Source of the DNA: Streptomyces hawaiiensis
GTDB lineage: Bacteria > Actinomycetota > Actinomycetes > Streptomycetales > Streptomycetaceae
Direction of reading: 5' to 3'
NCBI RefSeq assembly: GCF_004803895.1
Contig: NZ_CP021978.1
Span: 1,054,001 to 1,118,000, forward strand
Length of the DNA: 64,000 bases
A program made the translations under genes and the position numbers. Below, in pieces: positions 1 to 9,143 of this stretch (position 1 is the stretch's first letter; each line of letters begins with the position of its first letter). The notes under the pieces are model-generated. The model did not search any database. It was not told where the DNA came from and saw only the letters and a program-made list of their open reading frames with translations.

Positions 1-643
1 TGGTGAGGGAGACCGAGGGGGCCGCCTTGGTGAGCGTCACCTTGGTGAGGCGGACGGGCTCGGGCGGCGTGGCCGCGGGGGGCGCCGGTGCGACGGCCGG
101 GGCCGGTGCGGCCTGCTGGGGCTCGTCCACCGTGATGCCGTAGTCCGTGGCCAGCCCTTCGAGTCCGCTGCTGTAGCCCTGGCCGACGGCGCGGAACTTC
201 CAGGCGCCCTGGCGGCGGTAGAACTCGCCCAGCACGAAAGCGGTTTCAGTGGTGGCGCCCGGGTTGTCGAAGCGGGCCACCGGCGCGCCCTGGGCTGCGT
301 CCTGGACCTCGATGTACAGGCCGGGGACCTGTCCGAAGGGGCCGCCGTCGGAGGAGGCGGCGAGGACGACCGTCTCGATCGCGGGCTCCACGCGCGCGAG
401 GTCGACGAGGAGCGCGTCGGTGACCCGGCCGTCGGTGGTGCGCTTGCCCTCGTGCCGGATCGCGCCGGAGGAGTGCGCGGGCTGGTTGTAGAAGACGAAG
501 TCCGCGTCCGAGCGGACCTTTCCGCCGATCAGCAGCAAAGCGGAGGCGTCGGCGTCGGGCACGCCCGCCACGGCCCGCCACCCCAATTCCACCCGCAACG
601 CCGCGGTGGGCACCGGAGTATTTGAACCTTTCAGCATTTGCAT
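1..643 (-). CDS. TerD-family (tellurium/stress resistance) protein, 3' end cut by window edge
   Basis: The minus-strand reading frame runs off position 1, so the C-terminus is missing. The visible N-terminal part begins [12 protein letters not shown] and carries TerD-domain landmarks: a hydrophobic strand followed by [20 protein letters not shown], then a [13 protein letters not shown] strand and [22 protein letters not shown]. TerD domains bind calcium and occur in many paralogs in Streptomyces, in stress and membrane-associated complexes; the precise role here is unknown. An in-frame ATG at 655 is an alternative start. I prefer 643 because a purine-rich GGGGGCGG lies just upstream. The segment near the window edge is Ala/Pro-rich and reads like a linker to a further domain, as in longer TerD-family proteins. 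Confidence 0.85.
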   Translation of the reverse strand, partial: MQMLKGSNTPVPTAALRVELGWRAVAGVPDADASALLLIGGKVRSDADFVFYNQPAHSSGAIRHEGKRTTDGRVTDALLVDLARVEPAIETVVLAASSDGGPFGQVPGLYIEVQDAAQGAPVARFDNPGATTETAFVLGEFYRRQGAWKFRAVGQGYSSGLEGLATDYGITVDEPQQAAPAPAVAPAPPAATPPEPVRLTKVTLTKAAPSVSLT

Positions 644-935
644 GTCCGCCCCCATTGCGTGTCACCGCGCCCGGGCCCGCCCCGGCCGTCCGTCGAGTTC
701 CCTGCGCACAACCTATTCCTTGCCGCGGCGAAGTCCCATGCGCCGCCGCGCGGAAGGCCAGGCGGTCAACCCCCGGTAACCGCCCGGAACTCGGCCTTTA
801 CACGATCAGGCCCCCGTTCGGCGCCCCATTTTGCCGAGTTCGCTCGCATTGGGGATCCCTGGTCACTGCGGACACGGAAAACAACCCTCTTATCGGTCTC
901 CCCAACCAGCACATCGTGGGCTTAACTTATGTGCC
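644..935. promoter_or_regulatory. Divergent intergenic region, TerD gene versus DUF6643-like gene
   Basis: About 290 bp with no convincing gene separate two divergently read genes. Its AT content is locally higher than in the flanking genes (for example 860-930). On the plus strand TAACTT at 923-928 fits the actinobacterial TANNNT -10 pattern and lies 7-8 bases before the ATG at 936. No Shine-Dalgarno sequence is visible there. Confidence 0.4.
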
Positions 936-1364
936 ATGACCTCCCCCCGCTCCACCTATGGCGGCGGCTACTACTCCGCCTCCTTCCCGGACACCCCGAT
1001 CTACGACAGGCTCGTCGCCGAGCGGGGCACCCCGCAGATCGCCCCGATCCGGGTCCCCGCTCAGTACGACATGCCGGGCGGCAACCTGCCCGCACTCCCG
1101 TCGGCGCTGCCCGCCCTGCCGGCAGCTCCCTCCCAGCCCGCCTACGGCTATCCGCAGGCGCAGCAACCCGCCCCTCTGCAGCAGGCGCCCGCGGCGTACA
1201 TCCCGCAGCAGGCGACCGCTCCGCGCGGCTACCCCGGACCCCAGCCGCAGCAGCCGCGTCCGGCGGCCCCCGCGGGCTACGAGGCGATGCGCCCCGCGGC
1301 TCCCCGGCCGGCCCCGGCTCCCTATCAGGACCCGTACAACAACCAGCAGTACCGCGGGTACTGA
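936..1364 (+). CDS. Small Pro/Gln/Ala-rich protein (DUF6643-like)
   Basis: This 142-residue protein starts MTSPRSTYGGGYYSASFPDTP, continues with a short ordered-looking stretch (IYDRLVAERGTPQIAPIRVPAQYD), then becomes a low-complexity Pro/Ala/Gln/Tyr-rich tail to the C-terminus. It has no signal peptide, membrane segment or catalytic motif. The N-terminal block resembles the Streptomyces family annotated DUF6643, from memory; the function is unknown. The start was chosen because the conserved N-terminus begins exactly at ATG 936. An upstream in-frame extension exists but is not protein-like. The gene appears to lack a ribosome binding site and may be translated from a leaderless mRNA. Confidence 0.8.
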   Translation: MTSPRSTYGGGYYSASFPDTPIYDRLVAERGTPQIAPIRVPAQYDMPGGNLPALPSALPALPAAPSQPAYGYPQAQQPAPLQQAPAAYIPQQATAPRGYPGPQPQQPRPAAPAGYEAMRPAAPRPAPAPYQDPYNNQQYRGY

Positions 1365-1408
1365 GCCGACCTCCGGGGGCTGTCGGTGCCGACTGGCACG
1401 ATGGCCTC

Positions 1409-2236
1409 ATGGGGAACGCTCACCTGCACTCGATTCACGTATATCCGGTCAAGGCGGTCCGGGGCCTCGCGCCCCGGGAGGCCGTCGTGGAGCCCTGGGG
1501 GCTGGCCGGAGACCGGCGCTGGGTGCTGATCGACGACGGGGGAAAGGTCGTCACGCAACGCCGGCAGCCCCGCCTCGCGCTCGCCGCCGCCGAGCTTCAG
1601 CCCGGTGGCGACGTCCGTCTGTCCGCGCCCGGCATGGCGGCGTTGACGGTGCCCGTTCCCCGGCCCTTCGTCACCGTGCCGGTGGAGATCTTCCGCGACA
1701 AGGTCGAGGCGGTCCCGGCCGAGGACGAGGCCGCGCACGCCTGGTTCAGCTCCTACCTCGGCATCGATGCGCGCCTGGTGTACCTGGACGCCCCGGCCAC
1801 GCGCCGGCCCCTCGCCCCGGAGTACGCGCTGCCCGGTGAGACCGTCTCCTTCGCCGACGGCTTTCCGCTGCTGCTCACCACGACTGCCTCGCTCGACGCC
1901 CTCAACTCCCTTGTCGCGCAGGGCGAGCACGCCGGTGAGGGCCCCCTGCCCATGAACCGCTTCCGTCCGAACGTGGTCGTCGCGGGCGCCCCAGCCTGGG
2001 CCGAGGACGACTGGTCGCGCCTCGCCGTCGGGGAGGTGCTCTTCCGCGTGCCCAAGGCCTGCGGCCGGTGCGTGGTGACCACCACCGACCAGGGCACCGG
2101 CGAGCGCGGCCACGAGCCCCTGTTCAGCCTGGGGCGGCACCGCCGGCTCGGCGGCAAGCTGGTCTTCGGGCAGAACCTGGTGCCGCTGTCCCGCGGCACG
2201 ATCCGCGTCGGAGACCCGGTCAGGATCCTCGGATAG
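1409..2236 (+). CDS. MOSC domain-containing protein (YcbX-like)
   Basis: A 275-residue protein with an N-terminal MOSC beta-barrel (HSIHVYPVKAVRG near the start, about residues 5-120) followed by a C-terminal MOSC domain. The conserved cysteine region KACGRCVVTT lies around residues 215-225. MOSC proteins carry sulfur or molybdenum-cofactor-linked chemistry. Bacterial YcbX and mARC relatives reduce N-hydroxylated compounds with Mo cofactor, so a Moco-dependent reductase role is a family inference. No ferredoxin domain is appended, unlike E. coli YcbX. The start ATG at 1409 gives the natural N-terminus; the gene begins 44 bp after its upstream neighbour and may share its transcript. Confidence 0.9.
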   Translation: MGNAHLHSIHVYPVKAVRGLAPREAVVEPWGLAGDRRWVLIDDGGKVVTQRRQPRLALAAAELQPGGDVRLSAPGMAALTVPVPRPFVTVPVEIFRDKVEAVPAEDEAAHAWFSSYLGIDARLVYLDAPATRRPLAPEYALPGETVSFADGFPLLLTTTASLDALNSLVAQGEHAGEGPLPMNRFRPNVVVAGAPAWAEDDWSRLAVGEVLFRVPKACGRCVVTTTDQGTGERGHEPLFSLGRHRRLGGKLVFGQNLVPLSRGTIRVGDPVRILG

Positions 2237-2399
2237 CTCTCCGGCCACCGCGGGAACCGCGCCGCCGGCTCGGGCGTTGGGCTTGTGTGAGAAATGCGTG
2301 AGAGACCCTGGGGAGAGGTGATGTCGCTCTCTCTTAGACGGGTCCGTGCGAGGGCGGCTCCACCGGGGAGTATCACGGAGCGGGAAGGGGGTGCGGGCG

Positions 2400-3005
2400 G
2401 TGCGAGCGATCAGCGGACTGTGGCGCTGGCGGCGCAATCCACTGTGCCGCGCGACCGACCTGGCCGAGGCCTGGGTGGCACTGGCCGCCCTGATGCTGAT
2501 CCTGCTGGCCGCCCCGCTGGCCGGCTCGCTGGTCGGGGGCACGGCTGAGGACGCGCTGCAGCGCTCCGTCCGGGCACAGCACGAGGCGCGGCAACTGGTG
2601 ACGGCTACCGTGGTCCGCAAGCTGGACCGCTCCCCGCTGGACGCCGACCCGGAGACCTCCTCGGGCAGGGATCTGCGCAACCGCGTCCTCGCCGACTGGA
2701 CCGCACCGGACGGCACCTCGCACCAGGGCCCCGTGCTGGCCAGCCTCAAGGACCCGCGGCAGGGCGACGAGTTCCGGATATGGACCGACCGGCACGGCCG
2801 GATGGTGGCCCGCCCACTCGACTCCGCGACGGCCTCGACGCACGCGGTCCTCGCCGGCTTCGGCGCGGCCCTGGCGACGGGCGGTCTCGTAGAGGGCGGC
2901 AGACGGCTGATCGTCTGGCGCATGGTCCGCCGCCGGTACGCCCGTTGGGACCAGGCATGGGACAAGGCGGGCCCGGACTGGGGCAGGACGGGCGCCGGCA
3001 ACTGA
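2400..3005 (+). CDS. Rv1733c-like two-TM membrane protein
   Basis: About 201 residues. The N-terminus has the family signature of a basic Trp-rich patch (RAISGLWRWRRNPLCRATD), then a first membrane helix (WVALAALMLILLAAPLAGSLVGG, about residues 24-46). A soluble extracytoplasmic loop of roughly 100 residues follows, then a second helix near residue 155-175 and a basic C-terminus. The architecture matches the actinobacterial family named after M. tuberculosis latency antigen Rv1733c, whose biochemical function is unknown. GTG codons at 2346, 2391 and 2400 are all possible starts. I chose 2400 because GGAAGGGG lies at a good distance and family members begin with the WRWRRNP block. It looks monocistronic. 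Confidence 0.8.
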   Translation: MRAISGLWRWRRNPLCRATDLAEAWVALAALMLILLAAPLAGSLVGGTAEDALQRSVRAQHEARQLVTATVVRKLDRSPLDADPETSSGRDLRNRVLADWTAPDGTSHQGPVLASLKDPRQGDEFRIWTDRHGRMVARPLDSATASTHAVLAGFGAALATGGLVEGGRRLIVWRMVRRRYARWDQAWDKAGPDWGRTGAGN

Positions 3006-3159
3006 CGGCCTTCCGGCTCTGGTCAACCCACCACCCGCGCGCACGCTACGGTGGTCCGGCCGAACCGTTCGGCACAACCCGCGCGCGAGCGGGCCTCAGG
3101 GACGCGCCCCGAGGGCGGACGAGCCATCAGTACGACCGAGGTGGGGGCACAGCTACACC

Positions 3160-5595
3160 ATGGCACAGGGCACGGTCCAGGTGACGCACACCGGCACGTC
3201 GCGGTGGCGGCGCCGCACGGGTGAGTACGCATCGCTCGCCGCCGCCCTGGAGGCCGCGGCCGACGGAGACGTCCTCACCGTCGCCCCCGGCACCTACCGG
3301 GAGAACCTCGTCCTGCAGCGGGCGGTGACCCTGCGCGGCCCCGAGGGCTCCCCCGGCTCCGTGCGGATCGCGCCCTTGGACGGCGTGCCGCTGACCGTGC
3401 GCGCCTCGGCGGTGGTGCAGGACCTCCACGTGGAGGGCCAGGACGCGGCCGCCCCTGCCGTGCTGGTGGAGGAGGGCACCCCGGAGCTGCGGGACGTGCG
3501 GGTCGTGACGCGGTCGGCGGCCGGGATCGAGGTGCGCGGCAGCGCCCGGCCCACGGTGCGGCGCTGCGCGGTCGACAACCCTGCGGGCATCGGCATCGCC
3601 GTACTCGACGGCGCGGGCGGGGTGTTCGAGGAGTGCGAGGTCGTCGCGGCCGGCCAGGCGGGCGTGGCGGTGCGCGGCGGCGCCCACCCCCGCCTGGAGC
3701 GCTGCCGCATCCACCACACGTCGGGCTCCGGCCTGTCGGCGACCGGGGAGAACTCGGCGCTGGAAGCGGTGGGCTGCGAGATCTACGAAGTCCGGGGCAG
3801 CGGTGTGCAGATCACCGGCCGGGCCACAGCGCACCTCACCGACTGCGATGTGCACCGCACGACGGCCGACGGGGTCACCCTCGACACGGACGCGGTGCTG
3901 ACACTCGCCGACTGCCGCATCCACGACATCCCGGAGAACGCGGTCGACCTGCGTTCCCGTTCCGTTCTCACGCTGACCCGCACCACGGTGCGGCAGTTCG
4001 GGCGCAACGGCCTGTCGGTGTGGGACCCGGGCACGCGCGTGGACGCCAACCAGTGCGAGATCTTCGACAGCACGGGCGACTACCCGGCGGTGTGGGTGAG
4101 TGACGGCGCCACCGCCGTACTGGACTCCTGCCGGGTGCACGACGTGCCGGACGCGCTGTTCGTCCTCGACCGCGGCTCGCGTGCGGACGTCGTCGACAGC
4201 GACCTGTCGCAGGTGCGCAACACAGCCGTGTCGGTGAGCGACGGCGCGACCGCGCAGCTCGACGACTGCCGGATCCGGGACGCGGCGACGGGGGCCTGGT
4301 TCCGCGACCACGGCAGCGGCGGCACGCTCAGCAACTGCACGGTGGACGGCACCCAGACCGGCGTGATCGTCACCAAGGGCGCCGACCCCACCGTGGAGCG
4401 CTGCACGATCGACTCCCCGGCGGAGGCCGGTGTCTACGTCTCGGCCGGCGGCCGGGGCAGCTTCCTGAACTGCCGGGTCACGGGCAGCGGCGGCTACGGT
4501 TTCCATGTGATCGACGGCAGCCGTACGACGCTGCGGAAGTGCCGCACGGAGCGGTGCGCGCGCGGGGGCTACGAGTTCGCGGACAGCGGCGCGGACGCGG
4601 CGTCCGCGGCGGGCCCGGTCGTCGAGGACTGCACGAGCGACGAGAGTGCGGGTCTGCGCACGCCCGCGGCGCCGGCGACGGCCGTGCAGGCGGTGAGCCA
4701 CTCGCCCGGCCTGCTGGGCGCGGTGCCGGGACAGCGCACCGAGCCGGCGTCCCCGGTGCCGGTCGCCGAGCCCGAGCAGCCGGTCCGCTCCTCCAAGGAC
4801 GTCCTCGGTGAACTCGACGCGCTGGTGGGCCTGGAGAGCGTCAAGCGCGAGGTGCGCGCCCTCACCGACATGATCGAGGTCGGCCGGCGCCGGCAGCAGG
4901 CGGGCCTGAAGGCGGCGTCGGTCAAGCGGCACCTGGTCTTCACCGGCTCCCCCGGCACCGGCAAGACGACGGTCGCGCGGCTCTACGGCGAGATCCTCGC
5001 CTCCCTCGGCGTGCTGGAGAAGGGCCACCTGGTGGAGGTGTCCCGGGTCGACCTGGTCGGCGAGCACATCGGCTCGACCGCGATCCGCACCCAGGAGGCC
5101 TTCGAGAAGGCGCGCGGCGGCGTGCTGTTCATCGACGAGGCGTACGCGCTGTCCCCGCAGGACGCGGGCCGCGACTTCGGCAAGGAGGCCATCGACACGC
5201 TGGTGAAGCTGATGGAGGACCACCGGGACGCTGTCGTGGTGATCGTCGCGGGCTACACGGCGGAGATGGAGCGCTTCCTGTCGGTCAACCCGGGCGTGGC
5301 GTCCCGCTTCTCGCGGACCATCACCTTCAGCGACTACGGCCCCGAGGACCTGCTGCGGATCGTGGAGCAGCAGGCCGAGGAGCACGAGTACCGGCTGGCG
5401 GCGGGCGCGGCGGAGGCCCTGGAAAAGTACTTCACGGTGCTCCCCAAGGGCCCGGCGTTCGGCAACGGGCGTACGGCGCGGCAGACGTTCGAGGCGATGG
5501 TCGAGCGGCACGCGAGCCGGGTCGCCCAGCTCCCGGAGCCGAGCAAGGACGACCTGACGCTGCTCTACGCCGAGGATCTGCCCGAGCTGCTCTGA
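3160..5595 (+). CDS. Right-handed beta-helix / AAA+ ATPase fusion protein
   Basis: An 811-residue fusion. Residues about 20-500 are a long series of parallel beta-helix coils of the pectate-lyase/NosD type: repeated strands ending in NC/DC/RC plus R or T, with many DG, VRG and SDGA turns. A Pro/Ala-rich linker (about 500-540) follows, then an AAA+ module of the CbbX/EccA type (about 545-811). This has Walker A GSPGTGKTT near residue 596, Walker B VLFIDEAYAL near 655, and the family sequence SRFSRTITFSDY. CbbX and EccA relatives are hexameric remodelling ATPases; the beta-helix would be the substrate- or surface-recognition part. There is no signal peptide, so the protein is probably cytoplasmic. 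The target is unknown. A GAGGTGGGGG stretch upstream can serve as ribosome binding site. Confidence 0.92.
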   Translation: MAQGTVQVTHTGTSRWRRRTGEYASLAAALEAAADGDVLTVAPGTYRENLVLQRAVTLRGPEGSPGSVRIAPLDGVPLTVRASAVVQDLHVEGQDAAAPAVLVEEGTPELRDVRVVTRSAAGIEVRGSARPTVRRCAVDNPAGIGIAVLDGAGGVFEECEVVAAGQAGVAVRGGAHPRLERCRIHHTSGSGLSATGENSALEAVGCEIYEVRGSGVQITGRATAHLTDCDVHRTTADGVTLDTDAVLTLADCRIHDIPENAVDLRSRSVLTLTRTTVRQFGRNGLSVWDPGTRVDANQCEIFDSTGDYPAVWVSDGATAVLDSCRVHDVPDALFVLDRGSRADVVDSDLSQVRNTAVSVSDGATAQLDDCRIRDAATGAWFRDHGSGGTLSNCTVDGTQTGVIVTKGADPTVERCTIDSPAEAGVYVSAGGRGSFLNCRVTGSGGYGFHVIDGSRTTLRKCRTERCARGGYEFADSGADAASAAGPVVEDCTSDESAGLRTPAAPATAVQAVSHSPGLLGAVPGQRTEPASPVPVAEPEQPVRSSKDVLGELDALVGLESVKREVRALTDMIEVGRRRQQAGLKAASVKRHLVFTGSPGTGKTTVARLYGEILASLGVLEKGHLVEVSRVDLVGEHIGSTAIRTQEAFEKARGGVLFIDEAYALSPQDAGRDFGKEAIDTLVKLMEDHRDAVVVIVAGYTAEMERFLSVNPGVASRFSRTITFSDYGPEDLLRIVEQQAEEHEYRLAAGAAEALEKYFTVLPKGPAFGNGRTARQTFEAMVERHASRVAQLPEPSKDDLTLLYAEDLPELL

Positions 5596-5603
5596 GGTTC
5601 CCC

Positions 5604-7958
5604 TCAAGCGGCGGGCGGCTCGGGCTGGTGGCGCGGCATGGGCACCTCCGGGACGTCCGGCCGCAGCCGGGCCAGCAGCTTGCGGCGTTCCTCGGCGAAG
5701 GCCGGATCGGCCTGGTAGTCGGAGTGGCCGAGGATCGGCGCGGGCAGCGGCAGGAGATCGGTGCGGCCGTAGGCGAGGGGGTCCTTCAGGGGGGCGTGGT
5801 CGACCTGCGGGCCGCGGTCGCCGGGCAGGCGCATCGGGCCGCCGATGGGGTCGGTGAGCCGGTAGAGGTTGCGCCAGCAGTCGACGTCCCGGTGCAGGGA
5901 GCTGAGCGCGGCGGGGCCGAAGTGCGCCGGGAACCAACGGCCGTAGAGGCGCTCCAGCGGGGAGCCGTAGGTCAGCAGGGCGACCCGTTTGCGGGCGGAC
6001 GGGGCGAGTTGCCAGGCCGCTGCTGCGGCGAGCACGCTGCCCTGGGAGTGCCCGGAGATGACCAGCCGGCCGCCGGTGGCACGGGTCCAGGTGGCCATCC
6101 GCCAGGTCAGGTCGGGCACCGCCCGCTCGGCGTAGCAGGGCGGGGCGAAGGGGTGGGAGGCGCGTGGCCAGAAGGTGCCGACGTCCCACAGGATGCCGAT
6201 GGTGCGGCGGGCCGCGGCGTCCTTGTAGGCGCGCCGGCCCCAGGTGACGAAGAGTATGAATCCCAGGCCGATCAGCCAGGAGCCGAGGGCCTGGGCGGTC
6301 TCGGCGGCGCCGTGGACGACGGGGTAGGCGCCCTGCGCGGCCTCGCCCGGCGTCTCGTCGGTGGCGAGGGCTCCCACGAGGGCTCCGGCGCCCAGCAGCA
6401 GGGTGACGCCGGAGGTGACGGCGACGACGCGGGGTCCCCGGTCGGTGAGCGCGGCCATCGCCCGGGTGTAGGCGATGCGGCGGGTGCGGGCGGGGTCGAG
6501 GTCCTCGTCCGGGTAGTCGAGTGCCACGGCGACGCGCTCGGCGCGGACGAGCTGCCGGGCGCGACGGGCCAGCCAGCCGATGAGCCCCAGCAGTACGACG
6601 AGCAGCGGCGGGATCACGGACGCCTGCCAGGTCAGCAGCACCGGTGGGCCCTCGATCGACGTCCCGGTGCCGTCCAGCCAGTCGGACACGCGCTGCGACA
6701 CACCGCCGGACATCACCCCGCCCAGCGCGCAGGCCAGCATCGCCACGGCCGGTCCGCCCAGGCCCCGCAGCACCGCCCGCCGGTCGGGGTCGGTGCGGTG
6801 CAGGACGTGGGCGACGACACCGAGGACGATCACGAGCAGGCCCTGGACCAGGGCGATCCCGCCGAAGGTCGCGTCACCCGGCAGCCGCCCTTCCGATGTC
6901 CACCCCGGGCGCTCCCACCCGGCGTACAGCAGGGCGAGGGCGAGCAGGACGAGCGCGGCCAGCGGCAGGCGTCGTACGAAACGCTCGTCGAGTTTCCGGT
7001 CCAGCCGTCTCTCGCTGCGGCCGCGACGGCACACCACCCACACCACGGCGACCGCGCAGGCCGCGAGGGCGACCTCCAGGAGCAGGCCCAGGGTGTCGAG
7101 TACGGCGGGACCGCCGGGGCGGCGGTCGTGGCGGGCGGCGGCACTGCCGACCGCGGCGGCGACCGTGATCAGGCCGGCGGCGGTGTGCGCGGCGCGCAGC
7201 CGGGCCACCAGCCGACGCCCGTACCAGAACCCGGGCCGCCCGAGTGCGGTCGGGCCGCCGTCCCCTTCGGGCTCGGGGGCACGTTCGATGGGCTGCTGGG
7301 ACTCGTAGTCGCTCCACGTGCGCCGGGACAGGTACCACAGCAGGGCGGTCAGGGCGGCGGGCACGACGGCGGCGAGGGCGAGCCTGCGGCCGGGGGCGCT
7401 CCACCAGCCGCCGTCCGAGACGGTGGGTGAGAGGAAGCCCAGCCAGGAGTGGCGGTCCGCGCACGCGGCAGCGCCCGCGCACTGCCAGGCCGCCAGGTCG
7501 AGGGCGACCTCGCAGGCCGCCGCGACGAGCAGCACCGTCAGCGTGAGCGCCACGAGCCGCACCAGGAGGCCGTACAGGCGCACGGTGCGGCGGCGGCCGT
7601 GGGCGGTGGGGCGCATCCAGTGGGCGAGGTTGACGACCATGAACGGCAGCAGCAACAGCCACAGGGCGCGGGTGCCGTTGCCGGAGGTGAGGTTGCACCA
7701 GACGTAGGCCTCGGGCACCGGGCCGTCGCGACGGTGGTCGTCGGGGCTGTGCTCGGCGTCGACGTCGTCGGCGCGCCGGAAGACGGCCGCCGTGTCGTCG
7801 CCGGTGATGCGCACCGTCCGCGGATCGTTGAGCATCTCCTGCGGCGTGGTACCGCCCACGCCGTGGACCAGGAGTTCCAGGGCGGTCCCGGTCTCGCCGG
7901 GCCGCGTGGCGGGACCGTCCGGTCCGCCGGTCGACGCATGTTCCTGCGCGCGTTCCAC
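5604..7958 (-). CDS. Large multi-pass membrane protein with alpha/beta-hydrolase (lipase-like) domain
   Basis: A 784-residue protein. The N-terminus has a hydrolase-like first strand and oxyanion motif (ELLVHGVGGTTP, residues about 28-39). A central stretch of more than ten hydrophobic helices follows (about residues 110-560), and the C-terminal part contains the lipase elbow SGHSQGS (around residue 636) and a possible catalytic His region. The hydrolase fold therefore seems split by the membrane domain. The family is common in Streptomyces but uncharacterised; lipid or surface-ester hydrolysis is only a guess. GTG 7958 was chosen because GGGGGAAG sits about 10 bases upstream. Longer in-frame starts up to 8102 would add a non-conserved Arg-rich extension. 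It converges on the beta-helix/AAA+ gene with an 8-bp gap. Confidence 0.85.
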   Translation of the reverse strand: MERAQEHASTGGPDGPATRPGETGTALELLVHGVGGTTPQEMLNDPRTVRITGDDTAAVFRRADDVDAEHSPDDHRRDGPVPEAYVWCNLTSGNGTRALWLLLLPFMVVNLAHWMRPTAHGRRRTVRLYGLLVRLVALTLTVLLVAAACEVALDLAAWQCAGAAACADRHSWLGFLSPTVSDGGWWSAPGRRLALAAVVPAALTALLWYLSRRTWSDYESQQPIERAPEPEGDGGPTALGRPGFWYGRRLVARLRAAHTAAGLITVAAAVGSAAARHDRRPGGPAVLDTLGLLLEVALAACAVAVVWVVCRRGRSERRLDRKLDERFVRRLPLAALVLLALALLYAGWERPGWTSEGRLPGDATFGGIALVQGLLVIVLGVVAHVLHRTDPDRRAVLRGLGGPAVAMLACALGGVMSGGVSQRVSDWLDGTGTSIEGPPVLLTWQASVIPPLLVVLLGLIGWLARRARQLVRAERVAVALDYPDEDLDPARTRRIAYTRAMAALTDRGPRVVAVTSGVTLLLGAGALVGALATDETPGEAAQGAYPVVHGAAETAQALGSWLIGLGFILFVTWGRRAYKDAAARRTIGILWDVGTFWPRASHPFAPPCYAERAVPDLTWRMATWTRATGGRLVISGHSQGSVLAAAAAWQLAPSARKRVALLTYGSPLERLYGRWFPAHFGPAALSSLHRDVDCWRNLYRLTDPIGGPMRLPGDRGPQVDHAPLKDPLAYGRTDLLPLPAPILGHSDYQADPAFAEERRKLLARLRPDVPEVPMPRHQPEPPAA

Positions 7959-8156
7959 TGATTCGCACTTCCCCCGTGACACGCCGTCGGCTCTGTCCGT
8001 GCGGGCACAAGGTTCTCCACTTCCGCGGCGCCGCACACCTCCTGTCACGGAATCTCCCCGATCCGTGATGAACCGCGGCGACGGTCGGGCCACCGGCGGC
8101 ATGCGCGCGACGAGTGGGCGCGGTGGCGCTCTCCGCTCCGCGACATGCGAGGATGG

Positions 8157-8216
8157 GACACCCCTCGCACCGGAGCCAGGAAGAATGTCCTAGTCGGAGC
8201 CGGTGCAAGGGGTGTC
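8157..8216. promoter_or_regulatory. Long inverted repeat upstream of DeoR-family gene
   Basis: Arms 8157-8173 and 8200-8216 are 17 bp each and complementary apart from one position, separated by 26 bp. The dyad lies in the 291-bp divergent spacer, 33 bp before the GTG start of the DeoR regulator. It may be an operator for autoregulation or a leader hairpin; no U-tract follows, so a terminator is less likely. Confidence 0.5.
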
Positions 8217-8249
8217 GGACGGCATTGAGGCGAAAGGACCGGAGCGTAC

Positions 8250-9080
8250 GTGAGCGAGAATCAGAACCTCCTCGCGGAGCAGCGGCGATCCCTGATCCTC
8301 GACGAGGTCCGCCGCCGGGGCGGTGTCCGGGTCAACGAGCTGACCCGCAAGCTCGGCGTGTCGGACATGACGGTCCGCCGCGACCTCGACGCACTCGCAC
8401 GCCAGGGCGTGCTGGAGAAGGTGCACGGCGGCGCGGTCCCGGTGGTCGAGGCGAGTACGCACGAACCGGGCTTCGAGGCCAAGTCCGGCCTGGAGCTGAC
8501 CGCCAAGGAGGACATCGCACGCGCCGCGGCCAAGCTGGTCACGCCGGGCGCGGCGATCGCCCTGTCGGGCGGTACGACGACCTTCGCGCTGGCGCACCAG
8601 CTGCTGGACGTGCCGGACCTCACGGTGGTCACCAACTCGGTGCGGGTCGCGGACGTGTTCCACGCGGCGCAGCGCACCTCGGGCCCGCGGCAGGGCGCGG
8701 CCACGGTCGTGCTGACGGGCGGGGTGCGCACGCCCTCCGACTCGCTGGTGGGGCCGGTGGCCGACCAGGCGATCGCGGCGCTCCACTTCGACCTGCTGTT
8801 CCTCGGGGTGCACGGCATATCGGTCGAGGCCGGCCTGTCGACGCCGAACCTCGCGGAGGCCGAGACGAACCGGCGGCTCGTCCAGTCGGCCCGCCGCGTG
8901 GTCGTGGTCGCGGACCACACCAAGTGGGGCAAGGTGGGGCTGAGTTCGTTCGCCTCGCTGGAGCGGATCGACACGCTGGTGACGGACGCCGGCCTGCCGG
9001 ACGAGGCGCGCGGGGTGGTCGCTGAGCATCTGCGGCGGCTGGTGGTGGCTGGAGAGCCCGAGGACGACGCAGACATCTGA
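8250..9080 (+). CDS. DeoR/GlpR-family transcriptional regulator
   Basis: A 276-residue protein with an N-terminal winged helix-turn-helix (residues about 9-60: ILDEVRRRGGVRVNEL, SDMTVRRDLDAL, then the wing VLEKVHGGAV). A C-terminal DeoR effector domain follows, containing the phosphosugar-isomerase-like motifs SGGTTTFALA, TVVTNSVRVADV and LTGGVRTPSDSLVGP. DeoR-family proteins sense phosphorylated sugars and usually repress sugar catabolic genes. No sugar gene is adjacent, so the regulon is not evident. The GTG start has GAAAGGACCGG upstream. A strong inverted repeat just ahead suggests autoregulation. Confidence 0.93.
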   Translation: MSENQNLLAEQRRSLILDEVRRRGGVRVNELTRKLGVSDMTVRRDLDALARQGVLEKVHGGAVPVVEASTHEPGFEAKSGLELTAKEDIARAAAKLVTPGAAIALSGGTTTFALAHQLLDVPDLTVVTNSVRVADVFHAAQRTSGPRQGAATVVLTGGVRTPSDSLVGPVADQAIAALHFDLLFLGVHGISVEAGLSTPNLAEAETNRRLVQSARRVVVVADHTKWGKVGLSSFASLERIDTLVTDAGLPDEARGVVAEHLRRLVVAGEPEDDADI

Positions 9081-9143
9081 CGGGTCGCCAGCTAGGGTGG
9101 CGCTTCCGGTCACCGACCGCTCCCGTCCAGGAGGGCTCCGTCC

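Noticed and set aside
3127..6189. A 1020-codon minus-strand open frame opposite the beta-helix/AAA+ gene
   Set aside because: It is Arg/Ala/Gly/His-rich, has no domain or ribosome binding site, and mirrors a real gene with recognisable Walker motifs. It is a typical high-GC antisense open frame.
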